Source of the DNA: Sorex araneus
Lineage: Eukaryota; Chordata; Mammalia; Eulipotyphla; Soricidae
Direction of reading: 5' to 3'
Length of the DNA: 64,000 nucleotides
Assembly: GCF_027595985.1 (NCBI RefSeq)
Contig: NC_073303.1
Coordinates: 331,935,179 to 331,999,178 of the forward strand
The position numbers were made by a program, and so were the translations under genes. Each line of letters starts with the position of its first letter. Within the stretch, counting starts at the first letter, position 1. This document shows positions 37,970-58,102 of this stretch, one piece after another. Under the pieces are notes generated by a model. It did no database searches, was not told where the DNA came from, and was given only the letters and a program-made list of their open reading frames with translations.

Positions 37970-39129
37970 CTTTATCTTATAGATGAGAACACAAGGCATA
38001 AGTTCATAGATTTGCAGAAACATGAAGTATCAACCAAACCTTTCTTCGCCGTGTACTCGAGTGCTCCTTCTGCTTCAGCAGCACCACAGGACTGGCCGGG
38101 AGGCCTCACTGCCCCACTCTTCCCTCCTAGGATGTGTGAATACGTTGACCACTTGCACGAACATTTCAAGTACCCAGTACGAATCCAGAAGGCTGCCTAC
38201 ATGCCTCCCAAGGTAAGCTTGGCCAGGAAATCTCCCTTAGCAAGTACCACTGTCTGTACTACTTGTTAGCATCGATTAAACCTACAGTGCAAAGCTGATT
38301 CCTTAGTTTATTTACAATTTTAGAAACAAATGGTTCATGGAGTCAGAGAGATAGTAGAGTGGGTAGGGTGCTTGCCTTGTAAGTTCGGTCCCCAGCACCT
38401 GATATGGTCCCCTGAGCACTGCCAGGAGTAATTCCTGAATGCAGAGCCAGGAGTAACCCCTGAGTAACATCATCACCACTGGGTGTAGCCCCAAAAATCA
38501 ACAACAACAAAATAAATAAAAATAAATGGTTCAAGGAAGGACTAAAGGTCACAGGTGAAGTATCCCTTGATGCAGTTTCTTTCTTACCAGTGGAGAACTT
38601 AAAACATTCAATGATTGGGAAAAAGAAATAACAAAACTACACAACCTAGCTGCTTTCTAACAAACAGTTTGACTACAAATGTGTTACTAGTCTACTTATT
38701 CTCATTTTGTTTGAAATAAAAAATAGTAAAATATTATGCTTACATTTGTATAATGCTGTGTATTCATAATATCTTAGCTAAATTCGAAAAATCATTTCTC
38801 CTACATCAGGGCTCATTTCCACTGGCAGGCTGAGGCCTCAGAGTTTGATTACTAGTTCACTATTCCTGGGAAGTAGCCAATAAAATGTATCCCTCTCCCT
38901 CATTTCAAAGAATCGGAAATTTATTAAAATCCAGTTGCATCTGGTTTAATTTTAAGGCATTGCTAGTAGCAGAAATACATACAATTTTGCTCCCAGTTAT
39001 TAACAATACTCCATTGGTCTCTGCCAGGACCCTGGCTATTCCACAGAAATGAAGGAAGAATCCATAAAGCAACACCAATATCCAGATGGTGACGTGTGGA
39101 AGAAACTCCTTGCTGCTCAAGGGAATTAA
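10174..39129 (+). CDS. ENOSF1: ENOSF1, mitochondrial enolase superfamily member 1 (L-fuconate dehydratase), whole coding span of 16 exons
   Basis: Sixteen exons with AG/GT borders join in one frame to 1332 bp, giving 443 residues plus stop, the same length as the human protein. The family is the mandelate-racemase branch of the enolase superfamily, and the human enzyme dehydrates L-fuconate using Mg2+. Visible catalytic residues are K220 and K222 (FKVKVG), metal ligands D250 (LDANQ), E276 (WIEEP) and E305 (TGEQ), and the D328-H355 dyad (QIDSC, PHAGG). The order follows the known bacterial fuconate dehydratase pattern, so an active enzyme is inferred. The start ATG opens the conserved [13 protein letters not shown] block and lies in a CpG-rich region 64 bp after a CCAAT box. 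The gene converges on TYMS; in human the two transcripts overlap antisense and the locus was named rTS. Identification rests on clear similarity along the full length. Confidence 0.97.
10303..10387. repeat. (GT)n microsatellite in ENOSF1 intron 1
   Basis: About 42 uninterrupted GT units starting 45 bp after the exon 1 donor, at the edge of the CpG island. Long alternating purine-pyrimidine tracts can adopt Z-DNA. Confidence 0.97.
10828..11022 (-). repeat. SINE family A
   Basis: Near full-length antisense copy ending at 'ctattgctccagcccc', in ENOSF1 intron 1. Confidence 0.9.
11800..12058 (-). repeat. SINE family A, one or two decayed copies
   Basis: Two blocks with 'ctcaggaagg' and 'ggattactcctagcagtactcagg' motifs suggest two overlapping old antisense copies. 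Confidence 0.5.
12606..12764 (-). repeat. SINE family B, truncated before its tail
   Basis: Antisense copy that stops at the 'ggcatatcgaatac' block and is joined directly to (TTTA)n. In sense, the body is cut short and followed by (AAAT)n instead of the CAGTG tail. Confidence 0.8.
12765..12885 (-). mobile_element. Short L1 3' UTR fragment
   Basis: Antisense copy with 'tattcactgtgag' and 'cccatccctccacca' landmarks of the L1 3' end in this genome. Confidence 0.65.
13225..13441 (-). repeat. Decayed SINE-like repeat
   Basis: Ends in 'aatcgaactctcggcctcacacttgcaaggctgag...ccatcgctgggcc', a family A head in antisense. The remainder contains 'gctcacacttg' and 'ggttcacat' motifs not found in family A. 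Confidence 0.5.
13442..16425. other. ENOSF1 intron 1, pyrimidine-rich unique sequence
   Basis: No exon recognised. The 14.7-15.3 kb part is C/T-rich and resembles an old L2-type LINE in the plus orientation ('atctgaacttgtcatcttc'), but the match is weak. Open frames here follow from the base bias. Confidence 0.4.
16426..16578 (+). repeat. SINE family A, diverged
   Basis: Sense copy ('ggccagagcgatgtacacag' head, 'gtggccccaaaccc' end) 150 bp before ENOSF1 exon 2. Confidence 0.75.
16727..16835 (+). CDS. ENOSF1: ENOSF1 coding exon 2
   Basis: Acceptor ggcag precedes and donor gtgagt follows. Encodes residues 29-64 ([16 protein letters not shown] to LGKGTEV) plus one base of codon 65. N-terminal capping domain. 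Confidence 0.95.
16950..17625 (+). mobile_element. L1 3' end, 5'-truncated
   Basis: Sense ORF2 C-terminus ('atggaatactatgcagctgtta') and 3' UTR in ENOSF1 intron 2, starting about 115 bp after exon 2. No long open frame survives. Confidence 0.88.
18068..18129. repeat. (GT)n microsatellite, intron 2
   Basis: About 30 GT units, 95 bp upstream of the solo LTR. Confidence 0.97.
18225..18696 (+). mobile_element. Solo LTR of a gammaretrovirus-like endogenous retrovirus
   Basis: A 472-bp unit starting TGGAAG and ending CATAACA, flanked by the exact 4-bp duplication AAGC (18221-18224 and 18697-18700). A TATA box (TATAAA, 18532-18537) is followed by a poly(A) signal (AATAAA, 18613-18618), which is the U3-R-U5 order. 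No internal retroviral sequence or second LTR is present, so the provirus was lost by LTR-LTR recombination. The 4-bp duplication suggests class I (gamma-like). It lies in the same direction as ENOSF1. Confidence 0.85.
18866..18990 (-). repeat. SINE family A, diverged
   Basis: Antisense copy ending 'tagtatcactctggccct'. Confidence 0.7.
19080..19267 (-). repeat. SINE family A with target-site duplication
   Basis: Full antisense copy flanked by GAGGGAATCATTCTT (19065-19079 and 19268-19282). The perfect 15-bp duplication indicates a fairly recent insertion. Confidence 0.95.
19430..20530 (-). mobile_element. 5'-truncated L1, antisense, intron 2
   Basis: 3' UTR from about 19430 and an open ORF2 C-terminal block of 157 codons at 19857-20330, with a CWCGCGEK and HCGWEC motif. 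Belongs to a different L1 subfamily from the copies at 2-8 kb, judged by its 3' UTR. Confidence 0.88.
20531..21823. other. ENOSF1 intron 2, unique sequence
   Basis: No repeat clearly recognised. The 21360-21500 part is A/T-rich with several TAAT-type cores and might be a conserved non-coding element. Confidence 0.35.
21824..22005 (+). repeat. SINE family A
   Basis: Complete sense copy: 'gggctggagtgatagcacag' head, B box GGTTCGATCCC, tail 'gtgacccaaaaagcaaaaa' with (AAAC)n. Confidence 0.95.
22075..22726 (-). mobile_element. Composite element: GC-rich head, (GA)n, L1-like 3' end
   Basis: Flanked by TTTGTATTTTTTT at 22062-22074 and 22727-22739. On the minus strand the order is a GC-rich 5' segment (CpG dense, 22560-22726), a (TC)n tract, about 300 bp unlike the local L1 ends, then about 150 bp like the L1 3' UTR and an A-rich tail. 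It could be an L1 5' UTR joined to a 3' end by internal deletion, or a non-autonomous family that borrows the L1 tail. Confidence 0.65.
22493..22538. repeat. (GA)n microsatellite inside the composite element
   Basis: About 22 GA units. Confidence 0.95.
22838..22953 (+). CDS. ENOSF1: ENOSF1 coding exon 3
   Basis: Acceptor ttcacag, donor gtaagg. Encodes [14 protein letters not shown] to DGQLRW, residues 65-103. A repeat-derived element ends only 111 bp before this exon, counted from the inner edge of its duplication. Confidence 0.95.
23046..23196 (-). repeat. SINE family A, diverged
   Basis: Antisense copy starting 90 bp after ENOSF1 exon 3. Confidence 0.7.
23618..23858 (-). repeat. SINE family B
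   Basis: Near full-length antisense copy beginning at 'gcactgcactgtagcactgtc' with no T-run before it, so the sense copy ends in the CAGTG tail without poly(A). Confidence 0.9.
24435..24642 (+). repeat. SINE family A with (AAT)n tail and target-site duplication
   Basis: Flanked by TAAAATAACAAAAC at 24421-24434 and 24643-24656. The tail has expanded to an (AAT)n microsatellite (about 24605-24642). Confidence 0.95.
24891..25035 (+). repeat. SINE family A, decayed
   Basis: Sense relic with 'ttggttcaaccctgg' B-box remnant. Confidence 0.5.
25459..25545 (+). CDS. ENOSF1: ENOSF1 coding exon 4
   Basis: Acceptor taaccag, donor gtgagt, phase 0 on both sides. Encodes residues 104-132, [15 protein letters not shown] to WAKQEGK. 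Confidence 0.95.
25955..26134 (-). repeat. SINE family A, diverged
   Basis: Antisense copy about 100 bp before microexon 5 of ENOSF1. Confidence 0.7.
26236..26262 (+). CDS. ENOSF1: ENOSF1 coding exon 5 (27-bp microexon)
   Basis: A nine-codon exon, PLWKLLVDM (residues 133-141), between acceptor cttgaag and donor gtaagt. Its sequence matches the human protein at this point and the phase is 0 on both sides, so skipping it would not shift the frame. Confidence 0.93.
26263..27295. other. ENOSF1 intron 5, unique sequence
   Basis: No SINE, L1 or additional exon recognised. Confidence 0.5.
27296..27368 (+). CDS. ENOSF1: ENOSF1 coding exon 6
   Basis: Acceptor ctgccag, donor gtgagt. Encodes residues 142-165 ([17 protein letters not shown] to EEEAY) plus one base of codon 166. 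Confidence 0.95.
27444..27482 (+). CDS. ENOSF1: ENOSF1 coding exon 7 (39-bp microexon)
   Basis: Acceptor ttccag, donor gtgggt. Encodes [13 protein letters not shown], residues 166-178. It is the least conserved stretch of the protein compared with human (EILQKGQIGKKER). The intron before it is only 75 bp. Confidence 0.92.
27881..27963 (+). CDS. ENOSF1: ENOSF1 coding exon 8
   Basis: Acceptor ttctgcag, donor gtgggt. Encodes residues 179-206, [15 protein letters not shown] to SDDMLKQ. Confidence 0.95.
28707..28741 (+). CDS. ENOSF1: ENOSF1 coding exon 9 (35-bp microexon)
   Basis: Acceptor ccccacag, donor gtaact. Encodes [11 protein letters not shown] (207-217) plus two bases of the codon for R218. 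Confidence 0.94.
29310..29463 (-). repeat. SINE family A, diverged
   Basis: Antisense copy with 'ttattcctggctctgtgctcagg'-type core in intron 9. Confidence 0.65.
29657..29826 (+). repeat. SINE family A
   Basis: Sense copy with a shortened head (part of the segment between A and B boxes is missing). Confidence 0.88.
30415..30502 (+). CDS. ENOSF1: ENOSF1 coding exon 10, KxK catalytic lysines
   Basis: Acceptor ttgcag, donor gtaaat. Encodes residues 218-247, [13 protein letters not shown] to GSDKTL. It carries the KxK motif (K220, K222) expected to act as the general base in this branch of the enolase superfamily. Confidence 0.95.
30863..30895. repeat. (ACAT)n microsatellite, intron 10
   Basis: Short imperfect tetranucleotide run. 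Confidence 0.8.
30938..31095 (-). repeat. SINE family A, diverged
   Basis: First of two antisense copies placed end to end. Confidence 0.65.
31100..31275 (-). repeat. SINE family A
   Basis: Second of the two; ends 'catctctccagcccc'. Confidence 0.8.
31544..31867 (-). pseudogene. Unidentified coding-like block
   Basis: On the minus strand, two overlapping frames (31690-31896 and 31544-31729) read like protein with one frame change. The second ends in [16 protein letters not shown] then TAG, followed by ATAAATAAAG. I do not recognise the source. It could be a decayed processed pseudogene or chance. Confidence 0.25.
31868..32101 (-). repeat. SINE family B
   Basis: Antisense copy beginning 'tagcactgtcatcccattg'; no T-run before it. 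Confidence 0.88.
32390..32524 (+). CDS. ENOSF1: ENOSF1 coding exon 11, metal ligands
   Basis: Acceptor ccctgcag, donor gtctca (a weak but usable GT site). Encodes residues 248-292 with Mg2+ ligands D250 in MLDANQRWD and E276 in [11 protein letters not shown]. Confidence 0.95.
32525..34057. other. ENOSF1 intron 11, mostly unique sequence
   Basis: No exon or clear repeat seen. Confidence 0.45.
34058..34229 (-). repeat. SINE family A
   Basis: Antisense copy ending 'ccatcgctccagcccc', 72 bp before exon 12. Confidence 0.8.
34301..34342 (+). CDS. ENOSF1: ENOSF1 coding exon 12 (42 bp), third metal ligand
   Basis: Acceptor tttatag, donor gtaaat. Encodes [14 protein letters not shown], residues 293-306, with E305 as the third Mg2+ ligand. 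Phase 0 on both sides. Losing this exon would keep frame but remove a metal ligand. Confidence 0.95.
35143..35272 (+). CDS. ENOSF1: ENOSF1 coding exon 13
   Basis: Acceptor ttcccag, donor gtaagg. Encodes residues 307-349, [18 protein letters not shown] to LLMAKKFQ, including D328 of the Asp-His catalytic dyad, plus one base of codon 350. Confidence 0.95.
35511..35610 (+). CDS. ENOSF1: ENOSF1 coding exon 14, catalytic His
   Basis: Acceptor cttttag, donor gtcagt. Encodes residues 350-382, [18 protein letters not shown] to ISASLEN, with H355 as the acid/base histidine, plus two bases of codon 383. Confidence 0.95.
35925..36062 (+). repeat. SINE family A
   Basis: Sense copy with 'gggttcaatccc' B box. 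Confidence 0.8.
36370..36447. repeat. Perfect inverted repeat, 36-bp arms
   Basis: Left arm 36370-36405 and right arm 36412-36447 are exact reverse complements separated by the 6-base loop TAACAT. The last 16 bases of the right arm are also the left target-site duplication of the adjoining SINE. Confidence 0.95.
36448..36615 (-). repeat. SINE family A with target-site duplication
   Basis: Full antisense copy. Duplication CCTTTTTCTTATTTTT at 36432-36447 and 36616-36631. Confidence 0.93.
36870..36994 (-). repeat. SINE family A, internally deleted
   Basis: Antisense copy lacking the central ACTCCTGG block. Confidence 0.7.
37330..37478 (-). repeat. SINE family A, diverged
   Basis: Antisense copy ending 'aatcactctggttcc'. 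Confidence 0.65.
37916..37968. repeat. (CA)n microsatellite, intron 14
   Basis: About 26 CA units. Confidence 0.97.
38131..38212 (+). CDS. ENOSF1: ENOSF1 coding exon 15
   Basis: Acceptor cctcctag, donor gtaagc. Encodes residues 383-410, [16 protein letters not shown] to AAYMPPK. Confidence 0.95.
38338..38523 (+). repeat. SINE family A with target-site duplication
   Basis: Sense copy; AAATGGTTCA at 38328-38337 and 38524-38533. Confidence 0.9.
39028..39129 (+). CDS. ENOSF1: ENOSF1 terminal coding exon 16 with stop
   Basis: Acceptor ctgccag. Encodes [16 protein letters not shown] to LLAAQGN then TAA, residues 411-443. The 3' UTR follows and carries a truncated antisense SINE and two AATAAA hexamers. 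Confidence 0.95.
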   Translation, partial: DPGYSTEMKEESIKQHQYPDGDVWKKLLAAQGN

Positions 39130-39314
39130 GTGTCCAGCTCTAATCCCTTTTACTTTTTGTGTGAAAAGGCCTAAATTTTCTTGAAAATGGTTTTACAAAT
39201 TTTTTTGTGTTTTGGGAAAATTCATCCTACCAATCAAAACTAAAAAGTAAATCAACTTCAGTAGTCAGCTCAGTAATCATTGCTTGATTTTTTTAAAAGC
39301 CAGTAAACACACCT

Positions 39315-39376
39315 TCATTCTTTTTTTTTTTTCTTTTTGGGTCACACCTGGCAATGCTCAGGGGTTACTCCTACAA
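39315..39376 (-). repeat. Severely truncated SINE family A in the ENOSF1 3' UTR
   Basis: Only the antisense tail and about 45 bp of body remain. Duplication TAAACACACCT at 39304-39314 and 39377-39387. Confidence 0.88.
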
Positions 39377-39380
39377 TAAA
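39375..39380 (+). terminator. ENOSF1: Candidate proximal ENOSF1 poly(A) signal, at a SINE junction
   Basis: AATAAA 246 bp after the stop. It overlaps the right-hand target-site duplication of a truncated SINE. The left copy of the same duplication reads AGTAAA at this point, so the canonical hexamer seems to have been created by the insertion. Confidence 0.45.
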
Positions 39381-39570
39381 CACACCTATTTAATTCTTAA
39401 AAAAAAAATCATATTTCATTAACCCAAGGTCTAGGAAGATGTTCTAGCAAAACTTCTATCAAAATTGTTTTGGGCCTTAGGCATTAAATTGTATTTGCAT
39501 ATAGGCAGCAAGCCGCAAAATTTGTTCAGACCGTTCCTTATTGTATTTAATACCTGTCATAAATTAACAC

Positions 39571-39576
39571 AATAAA
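39571..39576 (+). terminator. ENOSF1: Candidate distal ENOSF1 poly(A) signal
   Basis: AATAAA in non-repetitive 3' UTR sequence 442 bp after the stop. This is the likely ancestral signal because it is not repeat-derived. Confidence 0.5.
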
Positions 39577-39726
39577 AATATTCTGCAGCACCATGGGGTA
39601 TGTGGTATGAAACAAAGGTAAAAAGATTTCACTGATTAGCCCTGAAGTGATTTAATATCTCCTTTCTTGGCTTAGTCTAACCGCATTATTAGAGAATTTA
39701 TACTAAAATTAGCAACAGTAGTATAT

Positions 39727-41070
39727 TTTTAAAAAATTATTGAATCATTGTGATAGTTATAAAGTTGTTCATGATTGTTTCAGTCATACAATGTTCCAAC
39801 ACCTAATTCTTCAGTGTACATTTTCCACTACCAATGCTTTTCCCTCCTGCCTGCACCCACCCACCGCCGGCCCCCTCCCCCTCTGCAGCCTGCCTCTATG
39901 GCAGACACTTTTCTTATTTTCTTTTAAACACTGGTTTGCAATACTGTCCCATCACTTTACCTCTTTTCAGCACTTAGTTTTTGTCCAATGATCATTTCCA
40001 ATTATTACTATTATAGTGGTCCCTTCTCTGTCCTAATGCATCCCCCCACCCCTTTGTTTTGTGACAAGTTTCCTACCGGGACTAGACCTCCTGGCCTACA
40101 GTCTTTGGGAATGATTCATGTTGTATAACACTGGTCAGTCTTTTCTCCACCTCTAGCTCCAGTTTGCTGAGTAACACCCATCACAATGCTTCCAAAGCAC
40201 TCCCTTTCATCTTTAACTTTTCCTTTGTGCTCTGTTAATCACTCATTTCCCCCAATCAGAACCTGTGACTCCTAAAGTCAGATTCTTCAGAGAACTCTGG
40301 ATTTTGTAAGTGAAATATTGCTTTTCTCTTTCCTTTCTATCCTTAGCAGTTTATTGTCTTTTTTGTATAAACACAGGAAGACAATTAATGCTATGCACTT
40401 GTTACTTGAGAGTTAACTGACTGAGAATATTTACTCCTGGCCATCTGTCATATTTTTAAGCCTGTTACCCTTTGTTCCTAGCACCCAATAAGGAGGGTTC
40501 CCATGAATGATGAATGGACTTGAACTGGACCCAGGGCAAGCTGTGAGCTATCCTGGAATTGAAGAGACAAGCCGAGAGCTTGTGGTATCTCACCTATGTG
40601 TAATTGCTACCCCAAGCTTGGAGGTTGGGCTCTTAACTATCCCTGGGAGATAGGGATGGGGGCAGAGTAAGACTGGAATGGGACAGAGTAAAAATGGATG
40701 GGCAGAAGGAAACTGGATGAAGTGTGAGCCTGGCATGGAGACAGATATTAGAATTAAGAGACTGATCACCAACCAGCCTGGCCTCCATTCCCTCCTTCCT
40801 GTGTCTGGTGGCAGTGGCAACCAGCTGGGATGGGGAAGTGGCTCATGGCCATGGAATGCATGCAGCGAGGATACCCACACACTGTGAGCACACAATTCAC
40901 ATACAATGTGTCTGTATTTTAAAGATATCCTACAAATGAGTGCAGTCATTATCTATCCCTTTCCTCCAATTCATTTCACTTAGCATGATACTCCATGTCC
41001 ATCCATGTATGAGCAAATAGGCCTTCCTTTTTCCTAATAGTATGACAGCAATATATTTATTTAATAGATG
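39727..41070 (-). mobile_element. Decayed L1 3' end between the ENOSF1 and TYMS 3' ends
   Basis: Antisense L1 3' UTR ('ttgaatcattgtgatag', 'gttccaacacctaattc') to the end of ORF2 ('catttcacttagcatgatactcc'). It fills most of the gap between the two convergent genes and reads in the TYMS direction. Confidence 0.75.
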
Positions 41071-41322
41071 GCTGTAACTTTAAAACTCTCTATCCTAAAT
41101 ACTCATATTGTAACGATAAGACACAGGATTAGATAAATCACAGGATATAGGGCAAAATATGGTTTAGTTAGCATTTCTAAAATATATTCACACCCTTTAA
41201 GCAGCATCCAAGTGAGAATACGGCATGTTTATTTAGAAGAGTTGAATTCATCTATTTTAGGCAGGAATTAAGCAGAATGGGAACACATAATTTTAAGACA
41301 AAATGGATTAATGTAAAAATAC

Positions 41323-41328
41323 TTTATT
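41323..41328 (-). terminator. TYMS: Candidate TYMS poly(A) signal
   Basis: AATAAA on the minus strand (TTTATT on plus) about 240 bp after the TYMS stop. A second one is at 41228-41233. Both lie before the antisense L1 remnant. Confidence 0.5.
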
Positions 41329-41566
41329 ATAGCAATATATATAAAACAAATATAAACTTTAAGTGTCTATAAAACTACACTATTCAATGTGATGCTGTTA
41401 GAGCACTCAAATTCTGGAAGCATAACATATGAAGCATACTGTATGGTCCACTGACACAGCCCCTTCCCACCTCCTCAAATTTTAACAGTATTCCACTAAT
41501 CTCTGCTAGGATGCTCAGTCCTGAGCTCAGAGCTTGGAATATCCTCCAAACTCCTTTAAAAACATG

Positions 41567-54490
<12,924 letters not shown>

Positions 54491-54720
54491 CTCGCGGGCG
54501 GCTGCGGGTCCCGGGCCAGACGGCGGCGAGCGACTGACTTGCAGGGATGCGGCTGCACGTTGGCTTCCCGGGTTTTTTTTTTTTTTTTCGTTTTTCCCGC
54601 CGCCGCGAGGTGGCCCCGCCTCTTCCGGGAGGGGGGGGGAGGCTCCAGCTCCCGGAACTCTCGGCCGTGCAGCCCCTGTAAACCCGTGTAAGCCCTTGCA
54701 AGCCATCGAGAGTTCAGTGC
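54491..54720 (-). promoter_or_regulatory. TYMS: TYMS promoter and 5' UTR
   Basis: GC-rich, TATA-less region upstream of the ATG. It holds a GC box (plus-strand GGCCCCGCC, 54612-54620), an E2F-type site (54593-54600) and a run of 16 T on the plus strand (about 54573-54588). The 28-bp tandem repeat known from the human TYMS 5' UTR is not seen here. The CpG island extends into intron 1, to about 53600. Confidence 0.7.
54593..54600 (+). promoter_or_regulatory. E2F-type site in the TYMS promoter
   Basis: TTTCCCGC matches the E2F consensus TTTSSCGC exactly, about 105 bp before the TYMS ATG. TYMS is a known S-phase E2F target, so this is a plausible control element. Confidence 0.6.
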
Positions 54721-55038
54721 ATTTTTAGTTGAAAACCTTTTGGTCTGAATAACATCTAAAGCGTGTCTTTGGGCGCTTTGAATGTGAAAACACTCTAGTT
54801 GGAAGGTTTCCCAGTGGGGCACTGCCATTCACTGAATGATTTAGGCAAAGAATGAATTTGTCACAGGCGTCCCACTTCTGTGAAATCTAAAATCAAACAA
54901 CCCAGTTATTTGAGGCGCATTTCCTATAAGGGATATGCTTTCGAGTGACTTGCGTTTCCGTTTTCTCCTTCCTTGCTGAAGGACTACAATTGGAACGAGT
55001 GGAATAACGCAGATTTTGTATTGTTTTGGAATAATGCA

Positions 55039-55222
55039 GCTTTTTTTTTTTCTTTTTCTTTTTGGGTCACACCCGGTGATGCACAGGGGTTTTTCTTGGC
55101 TTTGCACTCAGAAACTACTGGCTGTGCTCAGGGGACCATATGGGATGCTGAGGAAGGAACGTGGGTTGGGCGTGTGCAAGACAAACGCCCTAGCCTACCC
55201 GCTGTACTATCACTCCAGCTCC
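55039..55222 (-). repeat. SINE family A upstream of TYMS
   Basis: Antisense copy about 550 bp upstream of the TYMS ATG, ending 'ctatcactccagctcc'. Confidence 0.88.
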
Positions 55223-57234
55223 AGGGTTTTTTTTTGTTTACAAACAAACAAACAAACAAACAAAAGTTCGTTTCTTTTTTCTTTTTTTTTCTTTTTTGGG
55301 GAATAAGGCAGTTTTAAACGGGATTAATGCCAGCTACATGTTTTCAAGTTCAACAGAATTTTCTATCTTAATGAAAGAAAATAGTGGGCTGAAACTATAT
55401 AAGTTTAAGTGTACGTGTTTTACAGGCTCCAATCTTTGGCATCAATACGTTTTTTAAGAATATTTTGCCCAAAATTATTTGCATCTATTTGAGTGTGTCT
55501 GGGTAAGATAAGGATAAGACGTGGTCTTTGCTGAAACTCATAAAACAGTATTTCTTGGCATTCAATGAAGTCTAGGGCTTTTTCAGGTTATCTCATTGTC
55601 TGCAAGATTTCTGGAATGATTTTGCTGAAGTGTACCTTTCAAACTCATGGTTGAATTCTGTGTAGACATTAACATGTCTGAAATAAAGTTAACCGTCTTT
55701 CATTGTGCCAATCAACTTTTCTGAATTTTCTCAACACAAACAGTTGCGGCCCTTTAAGGGTATCAAGCCTATACAAAAATGACCAATCCCAGGAAAATGT
55801 ACAAAATAGCCAGACATTTCTGTTGGAAATGGAGGGAAAATACCTACAGACAAGGAAGTGTTTCAGGGAACACTTTGGAAAGTGTTTCAGGGAGCACAGT
55901 GATGAAAACTCAGTATACTTGCTGTTTTGTTATGAGTATCACGAAGCTAGTTCTTAGTGATCACTAAATGCATTGCATTGCAAAATAGCAGGTATTTGGG
56001 ATCTATTTGATCTGTCATAATAACAAAATGACTTTTCTTTCCTAGATCAAGTAGATTCTTCGCTCCTCTTGCACCCTGTGTACCTTGCATCCAATACCAG
56101 AGTAATAACAGTCTTTCAGCTCCTTCTGATCATTGCTGTTGTAGGATAAGAAGGGGACGGGACTCCCGTTCTTGGTTATGGTGCTTACACACTTGGTTGT
56201 GCTGTTTGAGGCAGTCTCACACTTTAGTTATCGTTGTTTGCGCATGTACTCGCTGGACAATGTCAGTTTTTAGTTTTATGTATTCTGGTTGTAATGCTTG
56301 TTGGAGATTGCTGTTATGCTCACACAAGTGCTTGCTGGGGTCTCACTCCAGCCTATGATCATACCATACATTGCAGAAAACCAACTCAACACAGCTTCAT
56401 ACCTACCCAAAAGTTTCCACACATATCCAACCATGGAAAGGCACTGCGCTGAAAATATCCCTGATTACCCAGTGACTCTTTACACTCTGGGTTTGTTTTC
56501 ATTTTTCATATTTCTTGCTAAGTTGAATTGTTCTGGTTGAGTCAAGCTTCCTCTTTCATTGTAGTAGAGAGAATGGTTTCTTTCTTCTGGCTGCTCCATA
56601 AATGTAGATGAGAAGGAAGGTGTTGTCTTGATGAGATAAGCATATCAACTGTCCATTCACTCATTCATTCAATAGTTTGTTCATCTATTCAACATCTACT
56701 ATATCCCAGGGCCTACCACTGTTAACAGGGGTGAACAGATAAGGTCCCCTTTAAACTCACTTTTTGGCACCTTTATGTTACAAATATGTCAAATATATCA
56801 AGTAGGATGTATTGATTGGAAATTTCCTATCTATGAAAGAATCCAAGATTCTATCAATTGTATCCTAACTTTTAATTCCTTTTGTCTATGATTGGAAAAG
56901 CCTTCCTCTTCATTTGGAGTTAATTATATACAATTGGCTGTCACTGAACCCTTTCTCTGATAAGTCTTCAAACAGTTCAAGAATGACTTTGAAGATTTTG
57001 GCTCTCTCTTTAATTGTATTTCTTTTCATAATTTGAAGAACAAACTGTGAGTATATTCCAGATATAATCCTTAGTGCTATATGCTGGTAAATAGCTCATC
57101 TATTTTTATATTGTACTAACATTTCAGTTATGAGGTTTTATGTCAGCTAATAATATCTTTTGCTGTGCATGAAATATACTTGGCTTTGATATAAGACAGC
57201 ACTGTGGAATTAACTTTGCTAAGAAACTATGTGT
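55223..57234. other. TYMS-CLUL1 intergenic sequence
   Basis: No gene seen. A short imperfect tandem repeat of 'aagtgtttcaggga' is at 55855-55900. An unclassified block with recurring CTCACAC-type motifs is at 56190-56350. Confidence 0.4.
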
Positions 57235-57640
57235 GCTCAAATCAGCATTGTTTACAATAAACAAATGCTGGAAGCAACCTGAGTGTCTGTCCATGGGTGC
57301 AGGAAAAAACAGTGACACACACCTGTAATGGAATAGGGTTCAGCTTTAAAAAGAAGGGATTTCTGACATACTACAACATAGGATGAACCCTGAGAACTAT
57401 ATGCTAGGTGAAATAAACCAATTAGAAAAGGACAAATATTGTGTAATTTCATTTATATAAGGTACCTGGATGAATCAACTTTATACACATTAAAAGTAGA
57501 CTGCTTGTTGCCAAGGGCTGGGGAGGGTGAGAAAGAAGGGGTTAATGTTTAGTGGAATGGGTTTTTATGTGGGAAGATGAAAGAAGTTCAGGAGATGGAT
57601 GGTGCTGAGGTTGCTGAGGTTGCACTTGCACAACACTGAC
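57235..57640 (+). mobile_element. Ancient L1 3' remnant
   Basis: Landmarks 'ttgtttacaataaac', 'gaagcaacctgagtgtct', 'gatgaaccctgag' and 'gtgaaataaacca' follow the old mammalian L1 3' end. Confidence 0.7.
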
Positions 57641-57882
57641 TGCTGGAAGCTGCTGAACTCAGATGGAACATTTGCTCAGTATATTTTACCATGCTTGAGC
57701 AAAAAGCTACTCAGAAGCTACAGGTTTTTACTAAACAAAGGAATGTACCAGATTCTCCCAAAAGTCAGTTAATTAAAAGGCAATTTAAAAGAAGAATCCT
57801 CTCATCCTAATTAGAAAGTGGCATATATATCTAGCCCACTGTACTATTTCTCCACTCCGTAATATTCTGATCTCTTAATTAG

Positions 57883-58031
57883 CATCCCGCACGGCAGAGC
57901 CTGGCAAGCTACCCGTGGCATATTCGATGTGCCAAAAACAGTAACAAGAAGTCTCACAATGGAGACATTATTGGTGCTCACTTGAGCAAATCGATGAATA
58001 ACGGGATGACAGTGCTACAGTGACAGTGCTA
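57883..58031 (+). repeat. SINE family B, 5'-truncated
   Basis: Sense copy lacking the tRNA head, ending in an extended 'gacagtgctacagtgacagtgct' tail. Confidence 0.88.
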
Positions 58032-58102
58032 TATATATAATAGAAATGACAGAACATAGACACCCAGGTGATATAATATTTATTCACTACACTAAGAACT
58101 AC

